64,000 bases of DNA from Lasiosphaeria ovina (taxonomy: Eukaryota > Ascomycota > Sordariomycetes > Sordariales > Lasiosphaeriaceae). Under the pieces are notes generated by a model that saw only the letters and a list, made by a program, of their open reading frames with translations, was not told where the DNA came from and ran no database searches. The position numbers and the translations under genes were made by a program. Shown one piece after another: positions 33,250 through 43,801 of this stretch (within the stretch, counting starts at the first letter, position 1; the number at the start of each line of letters is the position of its first letter). The stretch lies in NCBI GenBank assembly GCA_033439765.1, contig JAULSN010000010.1, positions 372,001-436,000 of the forward strand, written 5' to 3'.

Positions 33250-35443
33250 ATGGAAGGTTTCGCCGCGCTTGCGGTTTTCTGTAACGTTTTACAGCTAGTC
33301 CAGGCCAGCCTCGAAGCCATTTCATTGGTGAAGCGCCTTTTCAAGAATGGAGAAGCCGACCCAAGTCTTGGCGCCAATGCTGCCGCCACGGCCGCCATCG
33401 TAGGGAATCTACAGGCGCTTCTGGCCAACAATCCGAACCCAGCAAACAATGCGGAACGCGAGCTTCGAGGCATCGCCGACGCTTGTCTGGCGTCATCAAA
33501 GGAACTTATTGCACAAATCGACAACTCGGTGAACAACAAGAGCAAGGGAACATCTTTGTGGCAATTTGGTCAGCATTGAAATTGAGCCTGTTCAAGAAGC
33601 CTCGATTTAGAAGACTCGAAAAGGATATGCGACGTTGTCAAAGAACGCTTGATTCGGGGTTTCTACAGAAAATATGGTTGGTTTTTGCTTCTTGCTAGTC
33701 TCTCGCTGTTATATAAGCTGACGCATCGCCTGAAGCACTGTCACAGAAGCAAACGCTCTCCGCGCCAGGGATGAGTTTCACGCCCTTGACAACTCACTGA
33801 AGGATTTCATTCTCCGCTATTCCAATGGCATGACAGAGATATCCGCACTTTTGGAAGGTATTGGGAGCCAAGTTAAATCGGAGTTCTCCCAAGTCCGAAT
33901 CGACCAGGAACGTAAACGACTTCTCGGGAGCATCAAGTATCCCGGCATGAACGAGCGACGGAATTCAATCTCTCAGCACCACAAAGACACATTTAAATGG
34001 ATTTTCCCTAACCAGAAAGTTAGAGGCTCTGAGCAACCCCAAATCATCTTGACATCACGAAGAGCTAACATGACACAGGACCAAACAGACGATGATGATC
34101 AAAGAAAACCGCGCTGGGACAGCTTTACGGACTGGATGCAATCTGATGACCATATATACTGGATTTCTGGCAAACCTGGGTCAGGGAAAAGCACCTTAAT
34201 GGCATTCCTTATCAAGCATCCCCACACCATTGCGGCTCTTGAGGGCTGGAATCCCAATTCCAGAATAATCTCGCATTTCTTTTGGAGTGCTGGTCAGTCA
34301 ATGCAGAAGAGTTTCAAGGGGTTGCTCTGTTCATTGCTGCACCAACTCCTCTCGGAAGACAATTTTCTTGCAAGTTCGTATCTATCGTCATTCCCAGAAG
34401 CTGGCCAAAAGGACTCCGACACAGATTGGTCCGAACATGAACTCGAGGATGCTCTCTTTCACGCAATATCTCTGTCAAACAAATTGATATGCATCTTCAT
34501 TGATGGGCTTGACGAGATTACTGATGCGGATGGTTATCCGAAACTCCTCGGCTTTCTTTCAGCGCTAGAGAGAGTCCAGAATATTAAGTTGTGTGTCCAG
34601 TCGTCCAGAACGGGCTTTGCAGGAGAGATTGGATCAATACTGCAAGCTGCGAGTCCAGGATCTGACAAGAAACGACATCCGCCGCTACGTTACGTCGACT
34701 TTACGGCCTTACTTTTCCTCCACGTCCTCCCCCGAAAATATGTCCTCTCGGCACCGCGAGTTCATCGACGCCCTCTGTAGCAAAGCTGAAGGGGTATTTC
34801 TTTGGGTCCGAGTCGTGGTAAGGAGTCTCCAAAAGGGACTTACGAACCAAGACTCCATAAACGACCTCTATCAACGACTTAACACATTTCCCGGTGACTT
34901 GCACGACCTCTTCAACGATATGTGGAACCGGTTAGGCGAAGATGCCAAAGTCTACCAAGCCACGGCAGCAAAGCTCCTCAACTTGATTATTCAGTCAAGG
35001 AATAGAGACTTCTTTCGACCCATTGAGCGCTCAAACATGAGCGTACTCGAAATAGTCCTTGTTATGGAACCGTCGGTTGAAACCCTATTAAATAACCCAG
35101 ACCCTAGCTACCTTATCAGAGAATGCAACAAGGTTATTAATTACGTTGAAACACGGTGCGCCGGACTGTTGGAATGCTTGCCAAAAGATCAGTTCAACGT
35201 CTTTGCAGAGAGTCCGACTCGATATGACGCATTGCTTCACTTCCACAAATTATTCGTCCGCTTCAATCACCGAACCGCCTTTGACTTTCTAGTCACCACG
35301 CCAGAAGGGAGCCAGATACTAAGTTATGACAATTCCATTACCAGCGACCATTACGCATACCGGTTTACCCACCTAGAGTTGTTAATTTCGCGGATGTTTG
35401 TCCTACAAACAGTTGACAGCTCTCACAAACCCACATATCCTAT
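33250..35443 (+). pseudogene. NACHT-type STAND protein, disrupted by a copia element
   Basis: ATG 33250 opens a helical N-domain (MEGFAALAVFCNVLQLVQAS). A one-base shift near 33545 is needed to reach FVAIWSALKLSLFKK. An intron of about 85 nt (to 33748) leads to a helical linker. The NACHT core follows: Walker A SGKPGSGKSTL at about 34170, Walker B ICIFIDGLDE at about 34500. The sensor block CVSSRPER is reached only by dropping one C near 34597. Downstream there is a DUF7791-type helical region (FIDALCSKAEGVFLWVRVVV). The frame then runs into the copia LTR at 35444, so any C-terminal repeat domain is lost. NACHT STAND proteins act in fungal nonself recognition. The sequence beyond the right copia LTR does not resume this gene. 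Confidence 0.88.
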
Positions 35444-35747
35444 TGTAGGAATAACCGATCAATCAGAGTTACGGAGGCTGAGGCGGCTCGGCGGGCCGCA
35501 TAGCCCTGATTGGTCAGTCAGGAAGAATAGTGGGCCTGGCCCGGACATACGGGTCATCTGCCTTAGCACGTGACCTTAGTGTGCACGGGCCATCCACCCT
35601 GTGGACAGCCCACTCCCCCAAAACCACCAAGCACCCTGTAACCCTACTGAATAGAACAGAGATAAATGAACATACCACCAATCTCCCAACCACCCTTTCG
35701 CAACGGTTACTATAGTGACTATTATGAATGACCTTGTCATTCCAACA
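35444..35747 (+). repeat. Copia 5' LTR
   Basis: 304 bp, TGTAGG..CCAACA. It starts inside the NACHT pseudogene. Confidence 0.9.
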
Positions 35748-36100
35748 CTGATCAGTGGTTGACCGACCAGGTTAACCGCAGAACAGCAAGGAGTCCGACA
35801 GCGGCAGTGATCGTGGTCCCCACGATCGCTGGACAGGAAGCGGCACGAAGGACTGCATTCGAGAGAGCACTGAATACGTAGAAAGCTCAATTGAACGCAG
35901 GACTACGAGCGCGAGAGAGACTCTTCAACGTACGGGACAACCGAGACGAAGACCTCAAGGGTAGTCGAAAGAAAGGCCTTGCGCCCTACTTGGCTATCTG
36001 CGTCCATCACGCAACCAACCCCTCGCGAAGGATCCGATCAGCTAGAAAGAAAGGCTTGACCCTACTCAGCTATCTACATCCCTCGACAAAGACAAGCACG

Positions 36101-37174
36101 ATGACGAGCCTACGTACTAGCGCCCGCGTCATCAGCATTACCGACCCGACCTGGGAAGGGAAGGACTTCGACCCTGCAGATGAACAACAGGCTACGCCAA
36201 AGAGGCTCAACACCTACCTGATCGACTGCATCGAGATCTACGATAACCAGGAACTACGAGACCAAACCTTGTTCGCAGCCTTCCGGACCGACTTCATCGA
36301 CTGGACCGAAGCCCACTTCAAAACCCTCGACAAGACCCTCCGTACCAACCTCAAATACTTCCTTAAAGATCATGGTATCTACATCAACAACGAAGGCATC
36401 ATATCACAGCAGCTCTTCATACTAGCCCAGGGTAAGAAGGCCCCCGAGTGGCCAGAAGAGGAGGTTGAACTATACAGCGAGGAGAGAGGAATGAAGTTCC
36501 AGTCAAAACAGAACCCGCACTTTTCCGGATCATCAGCAAACCCCGTGAGAACCTCGGTACCGTTGAAGGGCACCCCCAGGACCCAGTCAAGCTTGATGAC
36601 CCCGGCCCCCGTGCGAGCAGGAACCAACAAGCTGAATTCGATTAAGGAAGACAACCCCGATACACCTCCACTCGATATAGCTAATACACCTCCATACCTG
36701 AGCAACGCGGCACCACTACCGCTATCGCGAATGCTGACAGACCTTGTAAAGATGTATACCGACGAAGATAAGTTTGGAGGCGAACGCTACGATATTTTGG
36801 ACTCGAAAGTCAAGATCTTCGGAGCGTACTGCCAGATCATCGGTATCCCTCAACAGCTATACCACAAGGTGTACTCAGTCATGCTCAAGGACAGAGCCAA
36901 ACAGTTCTATTTCGACCGGTTAATACAGGAGAACCTTACTTTTGACAAGATGATCAACCGAACCAGAGCATTCTTCCACTCTATAGAGGATCGTCAGATA
37001 TACCTCCAAGAGTGGCGATCTACGACCTTCATTCGTATCATTAAAGAGAACCCCGACAAGGACCTATCACAGTACTTCAATATCCTCGTCAACAAGCTGC
37101 AGAAGATCTTCAAAGGACTCGCAGGCAGAACACCCGCAGGTATGTACCGAACAGATGAAGATCTGGCCGAATAG
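36101..37174 (+). pseudogene. Copia gag
   Basis: ATG 36101 opens MTSLRTSARVISITDPTWEG, and 358 residues follow to a TAG at 37172-37174. The region holds the retrotransposon capsid-type helices (RYDILDSKVKIFGAYCQIIG). After the TAG the same frame continues through a zinc knuckle near 37470-37510 in which one Cys is Tyr (CFIYGKQGC) and the following Trp is TAG. It then leads to the gypsy insertion at 37820. These changes fit G-to-A on the coding strand, as RIP gives. The gag domain itself is open over its whole length, a contrast with pol. Confidence 0.85.
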
Positions 37175-37820
37175 CTACTTAACGCATATCAGGGTGTTGA
37201 AGCATGCAAGCTGGTATCGATGAAACCGGCTTCCATATTCGAGAGCGTTGTTACCGAACTGAGGAACGTAATCGGCGTATATATACGCTTTGAGAAAGCC
37301 TCCCTCTAATAGTATAATACTGATAAATCGGAAGGTCCCTACCAATACTGGGTTGACCGACGATATGAAGGCGGACGGCCTGGTAGAGGAGGCTCCTGAG
37401 CGAGCTCTCGGAGCGGTGGATCATATAATGGACTACGTGATAACGGCCCCCGTAGACTATTTAACAACAAGATCAAGAAGTGCTTTATATACGGAAAACA
37501 GGGCTGTTAGTCTACGAAGCACCCGATCGCTGAACGCCAACCAAAGAAAAACCAGTGGCGACGCTATATATAGGCATAAGGTAGAGAAGGAGAAGACTTC
37601 GCCTTATTCTTGATCGACTTTGAAGGTATCGATACTGGCGAGTTAGATGAAGAATAAGAATTTGAGGCTTGGGTCGCTATGAAGAATACAGAAGCATCAA
37701 CACCCCAGATGGAGAGCTTTATTACGGAATACGGCCCAGTTGACGGCGCGAAGATAGCCGACCTTCTCAATAACCAGGCGACGATATACGCGATAATAGA
37801 AGCCAACCCGTTTGTGTAAC

Positions 37821-38084
37821 TATAAGAGAGGGCAGGTACGCCTGATCAAGGTGGTCACAATGTAGGCAAGAAGAAGGGCGAGCAATGAGTGGCATTGGTG
37901 TAAGACTTCAACCTGGCCCTCGCAAAGGAAGGTGGGCGAGGGCCGCTGCTTATATACATGCTCAGGGGCTCCGTTCCTTGTGACGGCAGTAGCTGTGCCA
38001 ACTGGCAGTGGTCTGGCCAGTTGGTGATAGGTGGTGGGCGCACACAAAGGTGTGCGCACGTGCTTGGGGTGCTCTTTCCTTATA
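37821..38084 (-). repeat. Gypsy 3' LTR
   Basis: 264 bp. Against the other LTR I see three differences, each CpA to TpA or its complement, and two of them hit the terminal TG and CA. Confidence 0.9.
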
Positions 38085-38102
38085 ACTATCCCCCCCCCCG
38101 TA

Positions 38103-38122
38103 GATCGACGTCCTCGTCGATC
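38103..38122. repeat. Hairpin next to the gypsy polypurine tract
   Basis: GATCGACG and CGTCGATC around TCCT form an 8-bp stem. Confidence 0.65.
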
Positions 38123-38164
38123 TTGAACCTTGTCTATTATCCTTCCTCCAACAAGAGCAAAAGC

Positions 38165-38236
38165 GCCGCGGTAGTATAGTGGTTAACACCCTAGTATCTT
38201 TGCTAGAGGTCGGGGGTTCGAATCCTCCTCGGGGTA
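38165..38236 (+). tRNA. tRNA-like sequence inside the gypsy element, probably a pseudogene
   Basis: 72 nt fold roughly as a tRNA. The acceptor strands GCCGCGG and TCGGGGT pair with one G-G mismatch and two wobbles. The D arm has TAGTATAGTGG (A box). The T arm is GGGGG, loop TTCGAAT, CCTCC (a perfect B box). The anticodon stem CTAG/CTAG has a mismatch at its base and an 8-nt loop TATCTTTG, one longer than normal, so the anticodon is unsure (CTT is the simplest reading). It lies between the end of pol and the polypurine tract, on the strand opposite to the element. It may still be transcribed by RNA polymerase III. Confidence 0.55.
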
Positions 38237-38239
38237 TCT

Positions 38240-41200
38240 TGGTTCATGGGCACGGCCTGCGGGTCGTGCTCGTGGATTAATGACTTTTTAGTCATTCCAC
38301 TTCCTATGCCTTTGTTTTGCTTTTTTCTCGTATCGTTATAGCACCTTCTATGCGTTGGCCAAGTGTTCCCTAGGTTCCCAGGTATTGTATTCTACTAGCC
38401 AGCCTACCTATTTGATTAGGAACCTTTTTCGTTCTCCTTTATCCTTGTGTTCTACGATATCTTCTACTTCCTACTCCTCCTCTCCTTCTACTAGCTCTAG
38501 TAGTAGTAGTACCTTCTAGCCTTCGGCTACCGACCACTTTTCTAATAGGGAGACTGGGAAGATATCATAGAGCCGGGCGTACTTAGCTGGTAGTTCGACC
38601 CGGTATGCCTGCGTGCCGATCCTTTCCGTAATCTTGACTAGGATGAACCTTGGTACTAGCTTCCTTCCTACCTTGAATCGGAAATTCTATATAGAGAGTC
38701 CAACTATCTCTCCTACTTCGAATTCGATCTATTAGTATCGTACGTCGTAGTATTTCTTCTAGGAGTCTACTACCTTCTGCTAGTGGTGGTACAACCTCTC
38801 CCTTAGGTATACTAGCTTGCTCAGCCGCTCGTGAACCCCTTATACCTTCAGCTATATAGAGGGTACGTAATACGCCATCCGAGGATTATAGCCGTATAGG
38901 GCCTTGAACGGGCTCGCTCCGATAGTTGCGTATACGCTATTATTATACGCAAACTCCGCTTCGTAGAGTAGTAGTACCTACTAGGCCTCTTCGTCGGTAA
39001 AGCACCTTAAATAGTACTATAGGCTTTGGTATATTCGTTCCGACTGGCCATCGGTCTGCGGGTAGTAGGCTATTAAGAGCCTCTACTTAACTTGGCGAGC
39101 TTTGGAGAGCTCTACCTAGAAATTACTAGTTAATAGGGAATCTCGGTCGGAGACCATACCTATTAGTATGCCAAATCGGTATTCTACATACTCGTAGAGT
39201 AGCTGGGCTAACTCGGCTACCATAACCGTAATAGTAGTTAGGATAAAGAGCGCGGTTTTCGTAAACCGGTCCATAACTACCAGGATGGCATCTACGATAC
39301 GGTCCTTATACTAGTAAGGGGGTAGCTTCGTAATGAAATCTAGGCTAATCTCTTCGAAAGGTTAGGTAGGTAGCGGTAGGGAGCTAAGCTTCCCGTATAG
39401 CTTATACCTTAGTTATCGGTTACCGAGGCATACCTAGCACTATTTTGTATAAGCTTATACTTCTACGTCTAGATTTTCCTAGTAGAATCTTCGCTTCAAT
39501 AGGTCCACTATCTTATAGCTCCCAAAATACCCGGCTCTAGGGTTATCGTAGTATAAGCGTATTAGCTCTCTTCGTACTGCTGGCGCTACTAGGATCACCA
39601 GCCTACCTTTATATCGGAGGGCCCCCTCATTATCAACGCTATCGTTTCCTAGCCTACCCTGGAACCTAGTACCTATACGCCTTATATTGTTATTCCCTAG
39701 TTTCCCTATGGGCCTAGTACCCGCGTTTCTTTAATCCTCGAGCACCTCCTCAATACGGCTTCTACATTCGAGATCCCCTTTCTATAGGGCGATAATCGAC
39801 CTATAGAATCTATGCCTAGGATCCTATTCCTCAGCTGCCTCACCGGCGCAAACCTCTGCCGTAACCGCGTAAGGAATCAATAGGTCGGTACCCTAAGCGT
39901 CTGGCTTTAGTTACCCCTCGACCCTCTAATCTAACCGCCCCGGCGAGATCGTCTACTCTAGCGAGTCCGTAGTAGTTCTCCTAGTACGGCGTCCCAGCCC
40001 CTCCGTCGGGGTACTTCCGTCCCGCTAGTAGCTCCTTTCCCGGGGCTCCGCTTTATCAAACGCCACGCGTCCGGTGGCCCCGAGGGTAAAGCGCGTCACA
40101 GCCGAAACCCTAGCTATACCTTTAACTCGAGGATATTAAAGGGTCTATTCAACTCGTCTTACCGCTCTACGGTACTTCCGGGAGCACGACTTCTTCTATG
40201 CCCCGGCCTTAATCTAGGCTACGATTACCCTCACTACTACTAGTAACTCCCTAGCTAACTACAGCTTCTTCGTTAAGGTAGGTAATACATCGTCGTAGGC
40301 AATCTCTCCTACCATATAGTCCGGTCTTCTTGAAAGGGGGTCGGCGGGGTTAGTAGCCCTAGGTCGATATTCGAGGTCGAAATCGAAAGGAGATAGGCGG
40401 TATACCTATCTAGCTAAGCGGCCCTTAAGGTCTCGGGCTAGGGCTACGATTACCCCTTTTAAGGCCTCGTAATCGGTAAGAACCACGAACCTCTAGTCGG
40501 TACCGCCTAGGTAGTAGACCCAGTACTCGAGGGACTCGATAATAGCGATAAGTTCCTTCTACCCGGTGGCCCACCAGAGCTCGGCATCGGTGAGCTTCCT
40601 TAACCAGTAGGCTATAGGGCGCTATTAAGAGTCGACTAGCTATAAGAGGATCCCGGAGATCGCCTTATTACTAGTATCGGTCTCGACTCTAGTCTAGCGG
40701 GTTGGATCCTAGTAAGTAAGGAAACTTGCTTAACTAAACGCTACTTTGAGGTGGTTGAAGGCGGTATCGGCCTCTAGTGGCCATCGGAAAGGGTTAGTAG
40801 CCTCTCCTTTTAGTAGTACGGTAATGGGGGCTATGATCCTAGAATACCCCTGGATAAACCGGCGGTAGAAGTTGGCGAATCCGAGGAAGACTTATATCTC
40901 TTATATTAACTAGGGTACGGGCCATTCTTGGATTACCTTAACCCGCTCGAGGTCTATTAAGATACCTTAGTAGTTAATAATAAAGCCTAGGAACTCGACT
41001 TAGTCCTAGTAGAAGGAGTATTTTAACCGTTTAGCGAAGAGCTAGGCTTGTTCGAGACGGTCGAGCACCTCTAGGATATGGCGGGTATGCTCCTTACGGG
41101 TAGTAGAGTAGATAAGGATATTATCGAGGTAGACGATATAAAATATATCTACTAGGCCGGCTAAGGCCCTATTAATATAAGCTTAGAAGGTGGCCGGCGC

Positions 41201-43488
41201 GTTAGTCAAGCCGAACGGCATAATAGTATATTCGAATTGGCCATAGCGGGTCTTAAAGGCCGTCTTCTATTAATCGGTCTTACGGATCCGGATCCGGTGG
41301 TAGGCATCCTTAAGGTCGAGCTTAGTAAAGAACCGGGTACCTATAAGGCGGTCTATAAGGTCGCTAATAAGTAGTAGAGGGTACCGGTTCTTAATAGTAA
41401 TCTTATTTAGGCCCCGGTAGTCGACGTATAAGCGTATAGTTCCATCCTTCTTAGGGACGAAAATAACTAGGGCTCCGGTAGGGCTACTACTTTCTACGAT
41501 ACGGCCGTTAGCGAGGTTCTCCTGGATATAAAGAGCTAGTTCGTCCAATTGGGCTTGACTAAGGGGATAAATATAGCCCTACGGCGGTATAGACCCCTCT
41601 ATAAGATCGATATAGTACTCGGCTCCTTTAAGGGTATTGGGCTCCCGAGATGCTTATTCCGAGAAGACGGCTAAGCGGTATGCGAGCTCCGGGGGTAAAG
41701 GTTCTGGGTTTGGCTCCTATATCGGGCCGTCGAGGGTATTGATATAGTCCTCCTCGGGCCCGATAACTACGTTAGAGACTATAGCCGTAAAGGCGGGTAC
41801 GCCGTTAAGGACGTCTCGGACGAATTCCCCCGGTAGGATCTCCGAGTAACGGCCCTATTCGAAGGCGTTGAGGGCGGTATGAAGAACCACGCCCTCTGAT
41901 CCTATACCCGGGTTCCCCTATAGTATTAGTAGGGCCCCCTTTGGCCGCTTGACCCCGTAGAAGAACTGAGATACGGTACGGGGGTTCCCGTATATATTAG
42001 TAAGTTAGAGAGTAAGGTGGAAAATGCCGTGGTTCTTGATCCGGCTACCGTTAGGGTTAATAAGCTACGGTAGGTCGAGGCCTTCGGCCTCCGGGAGTAT
42101 AGGGATATAATATACCCGGTAGAACCGGTGATCTACGTAATTGACTTGGGCCCCCGTATCGGTATTAATAACCACCATTAGTAGTATGGCCTTCTAGCTA
42201 CGGCGCCAGGAGCGAGTACTACCTTAGATGGTGAAGGTAGGGCCCGGCTTTACCCCCTTAAAGATGGCCTAGGTAAATCGATCGGGGTCGTCGTCTACCG
42301 CCTCTCGTTTTCCGAGTCGTCTTCTAAGTCGGAGGGTTCCGGATATAGGTTACTAGGGTCCTTACTATTCTCCGTACCGATATTCTAGATCCTAATATCC
42401 GAGCCCGGTAGGGCCGTAGTACGTAGGAGGGTATATTAGCGTTATACGTATCCTGGCTTGCTATAGTTATAGTACGTAATCGGTTCTCTAGTATGGAGAA
42501 GGGCCTACGCGTTGGACCCGGTGACTGGTTGTACTGGGGTGGGAGGTGTATCCTTTATTAGTAGATCCCGGAGTTCCCTTCGTTAGATCCGGGCTTTATT
42601 GTGGCGGGGCCCGGAGTAAGCTTCCTCCGTAGTACGTGGTAGTTTCCGGGCTTTATCGAGGCTGGTAGGGGAGCCTATCCGCTTTCGGTAGGTTTCTTTA
42701 TCGTTACCGTTCCGTAGGTAGGACCGGGTTAACTAGATACGTTCGCACCATTCGGCATAGTCCTTTACTAAGGTGACGTTAGGGACGGCCTCGGCGTATC
42801 GGCTATAGTAAAAACGGTCTAGTTTAATCTAATAGTCCCGTACCATAAAGGGGCTTTCGGTATCCATTCCGGGGAGTCGTCTGACTAGGGCGGCCCACTC
42901 TCTATAGAACTCCTAGGGTGATCTCCCGCGTTAGGTACAAACTAGCCAGTCTTTATATGCCTGGACTTCTCCGGTCTTACTACTAAGGTAGTCCGAAGTA
43001 ACGTAGTCCTTGAATTCCTACTATACGATTCGTTCGAAGTCCCCGTCGTGGAGCTACTTCTAGTAAGCCCGCCATTATTGCTACGTTTCCGGCTCCATCC
43101 AGGTATTGGCCTATTGGACTTGGAGCTATTGAGGTCGGTCTTGGCGTATAGCGTTTCCTTGTTCCACGGCTTGTAGCTAGTCTTCCCTATCCTGGAACGA
43201 GGCATTAACCCTCAGCTTACTGACCGCGTAGGTAGGGGGGCGGTCGTCTTTCGGCCGGGACAGGCCTCCTTGAGGTCCTAGGTTAGCCAGAGTAGTTCCA
43301 AGGTTGCCTAGGCCGGCAGAAAAGTTGGTCATCGCCTGCAACATCAAGGCTTGGAACTGCTAGGGATCCATACTAGCAGAGGGCGTAGGAGAGTCCTATA
43401 CGGGGTCGTTCAAATCCTCGAGGGTCGCTTGTTGGGTTGAACTGGCCTAAGGAGTGGCTCTCCCCTTTCCACGAGTGTTGCCTGCCAT
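38240..43488 (-). pseudogene. Gypsy gag-pol remains
   Basis: The best-preserved piece is the RT at 41548-41270: VIFVPKKDGTIRLYVDYRG, then KNRYPLLLISDLIDRL and FTKLDLKDAYHRIRIRK. The following conserved Trp is TAG and the residue before it TAA. Further on AYINRALAGLVDIFYIVYLDN carries the RT active site with the Asp pair changed to Asp-Asn. Gag starts at 43488 and has TAG at several expected Gln codons. Gag and RT lie in different frames. No part can give a working protein. Confidence 0.85.
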
Positions 43489-43532
43489 AGTGACCGGCTC
43501 GATCGTTACCGGTGGTAGGGAGGTTGAAGAAT

Positions 43533-43796
43533 TGTAAGAGAGGGCAGGTACGCCTGATCAAGGTGGTCACAATGTAGGCAAGAAGAAGGGCGAGCAATGA
43601 GTGGCATTGGTGTAAGACTTCAACCTGGCCCTCGCAAAGGAAGGTGGGCGAGGGCCGCTGCTTATATACATGCTCAGGGGCTCCGTTCCTTGTGACGGCA
43701 GTAGCTGTGCCAACTGGCAGTGGTCTGGCCAGTTGGTGACAGGTGGTGGGCGCACACAAAGGTGTGCGCACGTGCTTGGGGTGCTCTTTCCTTACA
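43533..43796 (-). repeat. Gypsy 5' LTR
   Basis: 264 bp, with intact TGTAAG and CTTACA ends. Confidence 0.92.
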
Positions 43797-43801
43797 GTAA
43801 C

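Larger units (their letters stand above)
37821..43796 (-). mobile_element. Ty3/gypsy LTR retrotransposon, full length, RIP-degraded
   Basis: 5976 bp on the minus strand, with 264-bp LTRs and target duplication GTAAC at 37816-37820 and 43797-43801. In minus orientation: gag start at 43488 (MAGNTRGKGRATP), RT near 41580-41000, integrase near 39310-39090 (VMDRFTKTALFILTT, VSDRDSLLTSNF*VEL), and the integrase tail near 38660 (IGTQAYRVELPAKYARLYD). A run of ten C on the plus strand at about 38090 is the polypurine tract of the element. The body is full of CTA/TAG. Confidence 0.92.
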
